Source of the DNA: Geomonas subterranea
GTDB taxonomy: Bacteria; Desulfobacterota; Desulfuromonadia; Geobacterales; Geobacteraceae
Assembly: GCF_019063845.1 (NCBI RefSeq)
Contig: NZ_CP077683.1
Span: 3,340,501-3,404,500 of the forward strand
DNA length: 64,000 nucleotides
Reading direction: 5' to 3'
The translations under genes and the position numbers were made by a program. Shown here piece by piece: positions 43,465-50,932 of this stretch (position 1 is the stretch's first letter; each line of letters begins with the position of its first letter). The notes below the pieces were generated by a model. That model had not been told where the DNA came from. It saw nothing but the letters and a program-made list of their open reading frames with translations, and made no database searches.

Positions 43465-45009
43465 TTACAGCGGGATCAGCCCGTGCTTCTTCATGGGCCT
43501 GAACTCGCGCTTGGTGTGCAGGATTTCGAGCGTCATGGCGAGGTGACGCCTGGTCTCGGCGGGCTCGATGATGTCGTCCACGTCCCGCCGCCCGGCCGCC
43601 GCATACGGAGTGGCAAAGGTGCCCTGGTAGGACTCGATCAGCTCCTGCCGCCTCTTCTGCGGGTCTTCCGCCTGCGCGATCTCGTTCCTGAAGATCACGT
43701 TGACCGCCCCCTGCGGCCCCATCACGGCGATCTCGGCGGTGGGCCAGGCGAAGACGCGGTCGGTCTCCAGCTCCTTGCCGCACATCGCCAGGAAGGCGCC
43801 GCCGTAGGCCTTGCGCATGATCACGGTGATCTTCGGAACCGTCGCCGCCGAGTAGGCGAACAGCATCTTGGCGCCGTGGCGGATGATCCCCCCCTGCTCC
43901 TGCTGCACGCCCGGCAGGAAGCCGGGGACGTCCACCAGCGTGATCAGCGGGATGTTGAACGCGTTGCAGAAGCGGACAAAGCGCGCCCCCTTGTCGGAGG
44001 CGTTGATATCGAGGGCGCCGGCAAGGACGCTGGGCTGATTGGCCACGACACCCACGCTCCGCCCGAGTATCCTTGCGAAACCGACCACGATGTTCGGCGC
44101 GAACAGCGGCTGCACCTCGAGGAAATCGCCGCCGTCCACCAGGCGCGTGATCACCTGGCGCACGTCATACCCCTTCTTCGGGTCGGTGGGAACCACGGTG
44201 TTCAACGTCTTGTCAGGCACCACTACATCGTCTGCTTGCAGTTGCGGCGGGTCCTCGAGGTTGTTGGAAGGGAGGAAGGAAAGGAGCCGCTTGCAGATGC
44301 GCAGCGCCACCAGGTCGTTCTCGGCGACGAAGTGGGCCACGCCCGCGTAGTTCATCTGGGAGAGAGGACCGCCCAGCGCCTCGGCCGTGATCTCCTCGCC
44401 GGTGGCCTCCTTGATGACGGACGGGCCGGTAATGAACATACGCGCGCTAGCGGTCTGGATGATGAAGTCGGTGAGCGCCGGGCTGTAGGCGGCGCCGCCT
44501 GCACATGGGCCGCAGATCAGCGAAATCTGGGGCACCACGCCGGAGAGCATCACGTTGTGGTAGAAGATCTTGCCGTAGCCGGCAAGGGAGTCGATTCCTT
44601 CCTGGATGCGGGCGCCCCCCGAATCGTTCATGAAAACGAAGGGGGTTCCGGTCTTCAGTGCCGAAAGCATGGACTGGACGATCTTGTCGCTGTGCACCTC
44701 CCCCGCCGAGCCCCCTGCCACGGTGAAATCCTGGCTGGCCAGGTGCACCAGGCGCCCGCCCACCGTGCCCGCGCCGGTCACCACGCCTTCAGCGGGGAAC
44801 TCCTTTCCCGCCATCCCGAAATTGGTGCAGCGGTGCCTGGCGAAGAGGCCGACTTCCTGGAAACTATCCTTGTCGAGCAGCGTCTCAACCCGTTCCCGCG
44901 CGGTAAGGCTCTGCTGGGCGTGCTGCTGATCGATCTTGGTCCGCCCTCCCCCCAGCTTCAGCCTCTCTTTCCTTTCGTTCAGTTCCTTGACCTTTTCCTC
45001 TATCGACAT
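43465..45009 (-). CDS. Acyl-CoA carboxyltransferase subunit (transcarboxylase 12S type)
   Basis: A 514-residue carboxyltransferase, as in methylmalonyl-CoA:pyruvate transcarboxylase 12S, propionyl-CoA carboxylase beta and methylmalonyl-CoA decarboxylase alpha. LTARERVETLLDKDSFQEVG opens the crotonase-fold core. MNDSGGARIQEG and GPCAGGAAYSPALTDFI form the first oxyanion site; DVPGFLPGVQQE and AYGGAFLAMCGKELETD the second. It moves CO2 between biotin and an acyl-CoA. It follows the 5S gene by 28 bp. The company with a 5S subunit rather than a biotin carboxylase favours transcarboxylase. Confidence 0.92.
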   Translation of the reverse strand: MSIEEKVKELNERKERLKLGGGRTKIDQQHAQQSLTARERVETLLDKDSFQEVGLFARHRCTNFGMAGKEFPAEGVVTGAGTVGGRLVHLASQDFTVAGGSAGEVHSDKIVQSMLSALKTGTPFVFMNDSGGARIQEGIDSLAGYGKIFYHNVMLSGVVPQISLICGPCAGGAAYSPALTDFIIQTASARMFITGPSVIKEATGEEITAEALGGPLSQMNYAGVAHFVAENDLVALRICKRLLSFLPSNNLEDPPQLQADDVVVPDKTLNTVVPTDPKKGYDVRQVITRLVDGGDFLEVQPLFAPNIVVGFARILGRSVGVVANQPSVLAGALDINASDKGARFVRFCNAFNIPLITLVDVPGFLPGVQQEQGGIIRHGAKMLFAYSAATVPKITVIMRKAYGGAFLAMCGKELETDRVFAWPTAEIAVMGPQGAVNVIFRNEIAQAEDPQKRRQELIESYQGTFATPYAAAGRRDVDDIIEPAETRRHLAMTLEILHTKREFRPMKKHGLIPL

Positions 45010-45037
45010 GAGCGCGCTCCTTTGGCGGGTGCGGCGT

Positions 45038-46543
45038 CTATTCCTGGCCGTACGGCGCGACGGTGACCTTGTGCTGCTGCCCGCTCAGGGTGACCGTGTA
45101 GGTGACGGGGCCGGTGATCTTGCCGGGGTGCCCCTCGGGGATGTTGGTTTCGGACGCGCCCGTGGCGGGATCCTTGCCGACGTTTCTGGGGCCCTCGTGC
45201 CTGCTGGCGAAGAACTTGGGCGCCACCTGGGGGAAAAGGGCGTAGGTGAGGACGTCCTCGTCGCTGCCGTCGCATCCTTCCAGCGGCAGCGCCGCCGCCC
45301 GCAGCTTGCCCCATTCAGGCTCGAGCAGGTCCGCCGGTCGGACGTTGATCGGCTCCTTCTTCGCGTGCCGCCGGGCCATCTCCACCACCTCGGGGTTCAG
45401 CTCTCCCGGCGCGGCCCCGTAGTAACCGAGCATCAGGTCGGCGAACTCGCCGGTCAGCACCTTGTAGCGCCCCATCAGCGTGTTCAGCACCGCCTGCGTC
45501 CCCACGATCTGGCTCGTGGGGGTCACCAGCGGCACGTAGCCGGTGTCCTTGCGCACCACCGGGATCTCGTCCAGCACCTCGTGCATGCGATCGGCCGCCC
45601 CCTGCTGTTTCAGCTGGCTTTCCATGTTGGAGAGCATCCCCCCCGGGATCTGGCTCCTGAAGATCTCGGTCTCAACCCCGGTCACGGTGGAGAGGAACTC
45701 GCGGTAGCGCGGCAGGATCTTGGAGAAATGCTCCTTCACGCGCAGCATGCGGCCGAGATCGATCCTGGTGGCGTTGCCGGTGTGGTCCAGCATCTCCACG
45801 AAGCTCTCGGTCGGGTTGTGTCCAGGCCCGAGAGACATGGAACTGACCGCCGTGTCGACGCCGTCCACCCCCGCCTCCACCGCCTTCATCAGGCTCACCA
45901 TGGTGACGCCGGTGGTGGCGTGGACGTGCAACTGCACGCGGGTCTGCTCGCCGCAATATTCCTTGATGCCGCGCACCAGCTCGTAGGCCGCCTGCGGCTT
46001 GATGAGCGCCGCCATGTCCTTGATGCAGATGGAGTCGCACCCCATCTCCACCAGGCGTTTGGCCTGGTCCAGGTAGGCCTGGGTGGTGTGGATCGGGCTC
46101 ACCGTGTAGGAGATGGCGCCTTGAGCGTGCTTGCCGACCTTCTTGACGGCTTTGACCGAGCGCTCCAGGTTGCGCAGGTCGTTGAGCGCGTCGAAGAGGC
46201 GGAAGACGTCGATGCCGTTCTCCGCGCTCTTCTGGACGAAGCGGTCCACCACCTCGTCCTGGTAGTGCCGGTAGCCCAGGAGGTTCTGGCCGCGCAACAG
46301 CATCTGCAGCGGTGTTTTGGGCATGAGCGACTTGAAGGTCCGCAGGCGCACCCACGGGTCCTCGTTCAGGAAGCGGATGCAGGCATCGTAGGTGGCGCCT
46401 CCCCAGCACTCCAGGGACCAGAAACCCGCGTTGTCGAGGTCCTCGCAGGCAGGGATCATATCGTCTATGCCCAGACGGGTGGCTATAAGGCTCTGGTGGG
46501 CATCGCGCAGGGCCAGCTCGGTGATGTCGATGATACGGTTCAT
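45038..46543 (-). CDS. Transcarboxylase 5S / oxaloacetate decarboxylase alpha-type subunit
   Basis: A 501-residue pyruvate carboxyltransferase subunit. ITELALRDAHQSLIATRLGI is the metal-binding opening (D-A-H-Q), GGATYDACIRFLNEDPW and LRGQNLLGYRHY follow, CIKDMAAL carries the carbamylated Lys, and VQLHVHATTGVTMVS the two His metal ligands. Domain 2 follows from about 310. There is no fused biotin domain, which agrees with a separate 1.3S gene downstream. It exchanges CO2 between biotin and pyruvate/oxaloacetate. First gene of the operon, with a promoter at 46571-46598. Confidence 0.92.
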   Translation of the reverse strand: MNRIIDITELALRDAHQSLIATRLGIDDMIPACEDLDNAGFWSLECWGGATYDACIRFLNEDPWVRLRTFKSLMPKTPLQMLLRGQNLLGYRHYQDEVVDRFVQKSAENGIDVFRLFDALNDLRNLERSVKAVKKVGKHAQGAISYTVSPIHTTQAYLDQAKRLVEMGCDSICIKDMAALIKPQAAYELVRGIKEYCGEQTRVQLHVHATTGVTMVSLMKAVEAGVDGVDTAVSSMSLGPGHNPTESFVEMLDHTGNATRIDLGRMLRVKEHFSKILPRYREFLSTVTGVETEIFRSQIPGGMLSNMESQLKQQGAADRMHEVLDEIPVVRKDTGYVPLVTPTSQIVGTQAVLNTLMGRYKVLTGEFADLMLGYYGAAPGELNPEVVEMARRHAKKEPINVRPADLLEPEWGKLRAAALPLEGCDGSDEDVLTYALFPQVAPKFFASRHEGPRNVGKDPATGASETNIPEGHPGKITGPVTYTVTLSGQQHKVTVAPYGQE

Positions 46544-46570
46544 GTTTCCCCCCCCTTGTCACGAAGGGAT

Positions 46571-46598
46571 AGTCTACGGGAAGGAAACTCATTGGCAA
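46571..46598 (-). promoter_or_regulatory. Promoter of the transcarboxylase operon
   Basis: On the minus strand TTGCCA (46598-46593), a 16-bp spacer and TAGACT (46576-46571), about 30 bp before the ATG. Confidence 0.55.
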
Positions 46599-46629
46599 GT
46601 ACTAATTTCTATTTTAAGGTGGGGGGCTG

Positions 46630-46773
46630 GCAGCGCAGGTGGACGCACAGGGGAGACCGGCGGAGGCCGGGGGCAGCGGCAGGTGGACGGCATGGACAAA
46701 GAAGTGGACCCGGTGGACTCGGTGGACGGGGATCGCCGGGTGGACCCTGCCAAGGCACCTGCGGCGCCCGCGC
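46630..46773. repeat. GTGGAC-rich degenerate repeat region
   Basis: GTGGAC occurs seven times in about 120 bp, several at 9- or 10-bp spacing. It leads directly into the nonamer array at 46774 and lies between the 5S gene and the glycosyltransferase. Confidence 0.5.
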
Positions 46774-46827
46774 GGGTGCGGCGGGTGCGGCGGGTGCGGC
46801 GGGTGCGACGGGTGCGACGGGTGCGGC
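46774..46827. repeat. Six tandem nonamers, GGGTGCGGC type
   Basis: Six contiguous 9-bp units: three GGGTGCGGC, two GGGTGCGAC and one GGGTGCGGC. The last base touches the stop codon of the glycosyltransferase on the minus strand. Confidence 0.9.
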
Positions 46828-47849
46828 TAGGCTGCGGAGAGGATGTCGCGGTACAGGGCGAGGTAGGAGCCGGCTTCTTTCTCGGGACAACAGCTGTCAC
46901 GGACCAGGCACCTGCCGTTTTTCCCCAACCGGCCGCGCAGATGCGCGTCGGTCACCAGGTGTTCGGCTTTGCCGCGGAAATCGGCTGCGTCGCGGTAAAC
47001 AAGGCCGGTGACGCTGTCCTTGATGATGGAACGGTTACCCTCGATATCGGAGACCAGGACGGGTTTGGCGTAGGCAAGGGCCTCGAGGACGGTATTGGCC
47101 ATTCCCCCTTCGGTCAGGGAGGTGTTGAGAACAACGTCGACCCGGCGGTAGAGCTCTCCCATGGCGTCGTGGGCCACCACCCCCAGGTAGCGCGCGAAAG
47201 GGTACCGCTCCAGCTCTTCCATCACCTGCGCGGCATACCCCGGCTCAAGCACCGGCCCCGCCAGTTCCAGCCGCACCTGCGGGTAGCGGGAATGCAACTC
47301 GGCCAGGGGGGCCAGCGGGAACAACACGTTCTTTACCGGACGCATACCGGCGGGAAGCAGAAAAACAAATTCATCCTCCGCCCCGGCGCCGGCGAGGGGA
47401 GCATAGTCCGCCGGAAGCTCCACCCCCTGGTGGATCAGGACGGTCCGCTCTTCGATGCTGGGCAGATGCTCCCCCAGGCGCTTCTTGACGCAGGCGTGAA
47501 AGGCCACCAGCCGCGCCGCACAACGTAAGGCACCGTGCATCTCCAGGCCGCGCTGGTCGCACAGCGCCTGGTACACGTCGGTCCCGGTCAGCGTGATCAG
47601 GTAGGGGATCCCGAGCGATGTGGAGAGCGCGTGCGCCACCCTGCCGCCGTGATAGGCATGAAAGGCATGCAGCAGCTGCGGCGAGAACTCCTCCACGGCC
47701 GCCTGCAGCCGCTCGCCCGCCAGCCGCCCCACAGGAAAAACCCGCACGTCGCACCCCAAAAGCCGCAACTGGCGCTCGATGCGCCTGACTGTGACGGCAT
47801 TGCCGGTTTCCGCGGGATAGTAGTTGGGGGCGATGATGCCGACACGCAT
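46827..47849 (-). CDS. GT4-type glycosyltransferase
   Basis: A 340-residue GT-B glycosyltransferase. MRVGIIAPNYYPAETGNAVT is the N-terminal nucleotide-independent start of GT4 enzymes, and HAFHAYHGGRVAHALS and TLTGTDVYQAL follow. The donor domain has ILLPAGMRPVKN-like FVFLLPAGMRPVKN and the EX7E-type STEGGM-like segment LTEGGMANTVLEALAYAKPV with DIEGNRSII. Start 47849 has AGAGG upstream. The acceptor is unknown, and no polysaccharide cluster is nearby. The stop abuts a tandem repeat array. Confidence 0.87.
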   Translation of the reverse strand: MRVGIIAPNYYPAETGNAVTVRRIERQLRLLGCDVRVFPVGRLAGERLQAAVEEFSPQLLHAFHAYHGGRVAHALSTSLGIPYLITLTGTDVYQALCDQRGLEMHGALRCAARLVAFHACVKKRLGEHLPSIEERTVLIHQGVELPADYAPLAGAGAEDEFVFLLPAGMRPVKNVLFPLAPLAELHSRYPQVRLELAGPVLEPGYAAQVMEELERYPFARYLGVVAHDAMGELYRRVDVVLNTSLTEGGMANTVLEALAYAKPVLVSDIEGNRSIIKDSVTGLVYRDAADFRGKAEHLVTDAHLRGRLGKNGRCLVRDSCCPEKEAGSYLALYRDILSAA

Positions 47850-47937
47850 GGGAACCTCTGCTAAAGTTTTTCCGCAGGCCATCATTAGAAAGTTCAGGCC
47901 GCGACAGGTTCAGATAATAGCGGTAAAACCCGCACTA

Positions 47938-47961
47938 GGCAAGGGATAAACCCCTTGCCTC
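47938..47961 (+). promoter_or_regulatory. Perfect hairpin upstream of the MBL hydrolase gene
   Basis: AGGCAAGGG and CCCTTGCCT form a perfect 9-bp stem with loop ATAAAC. There is no T run after it, so it is a leader hairpin or operator rather than a terminator. Confidence 0.45.
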
Positions 47962-48006
47962 ACTCAAAGGTTCATGGTACTTTACCCGCATTCCGAGGTG
48001 CGACAC

Positions 48007-48762
48007 ATGAAAATTACCATCCTCGGCTCTGGTACCTCGACCGGGGTCCCCATGGTCGGCTGCCACTGCCAGGTCTGCGGTTCCTCTGACCCGCGCGACA
48101 AGAGAACACGTGCCTCCATCCTGGTCGAATCCAGCGGCCAACGCATCCTCGTCGATACCTCGACCGACTTGAGGACGCAGGCGCTGCGGGAAGGGATTCC
48201 GCAGATCGATGCCGTTCTGCTCACCCACACCCACGCCGACCACATCCATGGCATCGATGACTTGCGCGGCTTTCACTTCATCCACCGCAGGGTGATTCCA
48301 TGCTATGCCAGCCAGGACACCATCGACCAGGTTCGCACCAACTTTTCGTACATCTTCGAGGGGCTCCACTCCGAGGGATACTGGCCGCTTCTGGAGGCCT
48401 TCCCCGTCGAGGCCCCCTTCGACCTGTTCGGCTGCCGCATAACACCGGTGCCGATCATGCACGGCTCCTTCCCGGCCACCGGCTACCGGTTCGACAACGC
48501 TGCCTACCTCACCGACTGCAGCGAGATTCCGGAGCGGTCGATGACCCTCTTACAGGGACTCGACCTGTTGATCATCGACGCCCTGCGCTTTTCCCCGCAC
48601 CCCAACCATTTCAACATAGAGGGGGCGCTCAAGATAACGGAGATCCTGAAACCGCGCCGGACCGTGCTGACCCACCTGACCCACGAGGTGCACCACAGCG
48701 ACGGAGAGCGGCTCCCCCAGGGCGTTGAATTCGCTTACGACGGCTTGTCGGTCGCGCTTTGA
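48007..48762 (+). CDS. MBL-fold metallohydrolase (PhnP/RNase Z-like group)
   Basis: A 251-residue metallo-beta-lactamase-fold protein. ITILGSGTSTGVPMVGCHC is the opening of the PhnP group, followed by a CxxC-type CHCQVCGSSDPRDKRTRAS, and LTHTHADHIHGIDDLR is the HxHxDH metal motif. Later His ligands are in MHGSFPATGYRF and LTHLTHEVHH. It likely acts on phosphodiesters such as cyclic phosphates. No phn genes are adjacent. Confidence 0.9.
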   Translation: MKITILGSGTSTGVPMVGCHCQVCGSSDPRDKRTRASILVESSGQRILVDTSTDLRTQALREGIPQIDAVLLTHTHADHIHGIDDLRGFHFIHRRVIPCYASQDTIDQVRTNFSYIFEGLHSEGYWPLLEAFPVEAPFDLFGCRITPVPIMHGSFPATGYRFDNAAYLTDCSEIPERSMTLLQGLDLLIIDALRFSPHPNHFNIEGALKITEILKPRRTVLTHLTHEVHHSDGERLPQGVEFAYDGLSVAL

Positions 48763-48799
48763 AGACGAACGAAAAGAACCTGAGAAACGGACGGAACTG

Positions 48800-50644
48800 A
48801 TGTTCAGAGACATTCGGCTGCACGGCTATGCAAACGACCAGATCGAGTTCTATGCCATCACGGCGGGTAGCGAGGCGTACAACCGTTACTTCTTCAACAC
48901 CGATCCCTCCGATCCCGACGAGATCCGGTTCTTCTCTCCCGGCAACGAGTTCATCATCGGCAAGAGCGGCATCAGCCACCGGGGCAACGGCGGCTCCTTC
49001 TGCGAGTACATGTTCGGCGTGGACCAGCCCATCGCCGACCTCGCCAAGGAGGACGTCTGCAACCGCCTCATCATCTACGGCACCCACTACGACCATAGAA
49101 CCAGCACCCTGCGTTTCAGCGATCGCACCGAAGGATATGTCAGCTACGACAAGATCTTCTTCGACGGCAACGCCATCTTCAACTACTTCTTCGCGCTCAC
49201 CGGCGTAGACTTTGCCGGACCGATGCACGAGCAGCAGGAGCGCATCCTCAGGGTGCTGGGCAAGGCCATGAAGCGCTCTGACGCCGTCGGCGAGGAGCAG
49301 GACAACCTCATCATCCAGGAGATCCTGGACATCGTCGACGATCCCAGCGCCCACCTCTTCCTTTTCAAGCTGATCAACATCCGGCACCGCGAGTACAGCG
49401 AGGCGTTCAAGTCGCTGTACTTCAACAACAAGAAGATCACCGACGCCGAGTTCCAGTCGCTGGCCGTGCTCGCCGAGCGCTACGGCATCGACCGGTACCA
49501 GCAGGAGCGGATCCGGATCGACGTGATGTACAAGCACCCGGACAACAGGCGCATCGTCGACGAATACAAGAACATCCTGATCGCCTGCAACCGCAAGGGG
49601 GAGATCAACAAGCTGGAGAACGCGCGCCTGACCCGCCTGAAGACCCTGTCGGTGCGCAACAAGATCCCGGGGGCGCTCTTCTATACGCTGGACGAGATGC
49701 TCAAGAAGGACAAGAAGCTGGTCGACCTGGAGGAGAGCAACTACATCTCCGAGACCAGGCAGATCCTGGAGGGGATGTTCCTTTCCGAGCGGCACATCGA
49801 GAGCACCATCGAGCCGGAGGACATGCTGAAGCTCCTCTTCGCCAAGAAGCAGGCGGCCGAGAACCGCGACCACGCCTTCGAGGAGATGCTGCTCGACGCC
49901 AGCAAGGCCTGCGACGAGAAGATCCGCGACGGCGCCGACATCTCCATCCTCGAGGGATACTCGTACATCATCACGTACTTCGACCGCTACGATGCGACCT
50001 CATCCGCCATCAACCAGCTGGCCTTCATGGAGAACGTGAGGATCTCGGAGGAGATGATCCGAAGCCTCCTGGGGAACAAGCACGCCTTCGACATGCTGGC
50101 CCCGCAACTGTTCACCAAGCTTTTCCTCTCCGGCATCTTCGAGGACAAGTACCTGGGGATCTACGGCAGAAAGAAGGTGAGCCACCTAGCCTCCGGATTG
50201 AAGCTCATCGAAGAGAACCGGCTCACCACCACTGCGCTCCTGGAACAGCTGGTGCAGATCGACAGCGACGAGCGTCTGCACCTCACCCTGCTCGAACACG
50301 TCAAGGACCGTATCCGCAACTTTTACTCGAAGTACGCCACCAAGGCGGACCAGGACGCGCTCAAGAAGGAGCTCACGGAAGAACTTCTCAACAAGAAGCT
50401 CATCGACGACGAGATCCCGGACCACCTGTTCCGCGAGGCGATCCTCACCATCAAGAAAGAGGCTGTGTACATTCACAATCTGCTGCCGCAGATCATCATC
50501 GAAAAGAACTCCTCGCTGCGTGAGGACTTCCTCGAGAACTCCGGACTGGACCGTTTCTACGTGGAGGAGCTGGAGCGCGAGTTCTTCGACCTGAACGGCC
50601 TGAACCTGGAAGAGCTGTACCAGATCAGGAAGGGGTTCAACTAA
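48800..50644 (+). CDS. Large uncharacterised protein (TIGR04442-like)
   Basis: A 614-residue soluble, mostly helical, charged protein beginning MFRDIRLHGYANDQIEFYAI. The first 130 residues look like a beta-rich domain; the rest is alpha-helical with many Lys/Glu/Asp residues. I see no catalytic motif, signal peptide or membrane helix. It resembles what is annotated as TIGR04442 in delta-proteobacteria, but that is from memory. It precedes the GAF-AAA sigma-54 activator by 288 bp on the same strand, and the pair may function together. Confidence 0.7.
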   Translation: MFRDIRLHGYANDQIEFYAITAGSEAYNRYFFNTDPSDPDEIRFFSPGNEFIIGKSGISHRGNGGSFCEYMFGVDQPIADLAKEDVCNRLIIYGTHYDHRTSTLRFSDRTEGYVSYDKIFFDGNAIFNYFFALTGVDFAGPMHEQQERILRVLGKAMKRSDAVGEEQDNLIIQEILDIVDDPSAHLFLFKLINIRHREYSEAFKSLYFNNKKITDAEFQSLAVLAERYGIDRYQQERIRIDVMYKHPDNRRIVDEYKNILIACNRKGEINKLENARLTRLKTLSVRNKIPGALFYTLDEMLKKDKKLVDLEESNYISETRQILEGMFLSERHIESTIEPEDMLKLLFAKKQAAENRDHAFEEMLLDASKACDEKIRDGADISILEGYSYIITYFDRYDATSSAINQLAFMENVRISEEMIRSLLGNKHAFDMLAPQLFTKLFLSGIFEDKYLGIYGRKKVSHLASGLKLIEENRLTTTALLEQLVQIDSDERLHLTLLEHVKDRIRNFYSKYATKADQDALKKELTEELLNKKLIDDEIPDHLFREAILTIKKEAVYIHNLLPQIIIEKNSSLREDFLENSGLDRFYVEELEREFFDLNGLNLEELYQIRKGFN

Positions 50645-50651
50645 AAGGCGG

Positions 50652-50676
50652 GGGGCGAATGATTATTCGCCCCTAC
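50652..50676. repeat. Palindromic repeat family A, copy 5
   Basis: GGGGCGAATGATTATTCGCC followed by CCTAC, seven bases after the stop of the preceding gene and 46 bp before the octamer array. Confidence 0.8.
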
Positions 50677-50722
50677 CCTTCCCCCACGCCCCTCCGCCCC
50701 AGCGTCCGGCCGGCGCCACCCC

Positions 50723-50868
50723 ATCACCCCATCACCCCATCACCCCATCACCCCATCACCCCATCACCCCATCACCCCATCACCCCATCATCCCATCAAC
50801 CCATCATCCCATCATCCCGTCATCCCGTCATCCCGTCATCCCGTCATCCCAGCTATCCCAGCTATCCC
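50723..50868. repeat. Octamer tandem array upstream of the sigma-54 activator
   Basis: Sixteen contiguous 8-bp units (50723-50850): eight ATCACCCC, then ATCATCCC, ATCAACCC, two ATCATCCC and four GTCATCCC. Two 9-bp AGCTATCCC units follow to 50868. The next base begins a TTGACA -35 box. There are no spacers, so it is not CRISPR. Confidence 0.93.
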
Positions 50869-50897
50869 TTGACACCCGCCATCAATTCCTCTAGTGT
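50869..50897 (+). promoter_or_regulatory. Promoter of the GAF-AAA activator gene
   Basis: TTGACA (50869-50874), a 17-bp spacer and a weak TAGTGT (50892-50897). The -35 box abuts the octamer array. Confidence 0.5.
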
Positions 50898-50932
50898 GCC
50901 CTCGTGTGTATCTTTTGTACTCAGAGGAACTC

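Noticed and set aside
44936-47011. Plus-strand frame of 691 codons across the 5S gene
   Set aside because: A shadow of the 5S and 12S genes, ending in repeat DNA.
50709-50870. CRISPR array
   Set aside because: The units are contiguous octamers without spacers, and no cas genes are present. It is a microsatellite.
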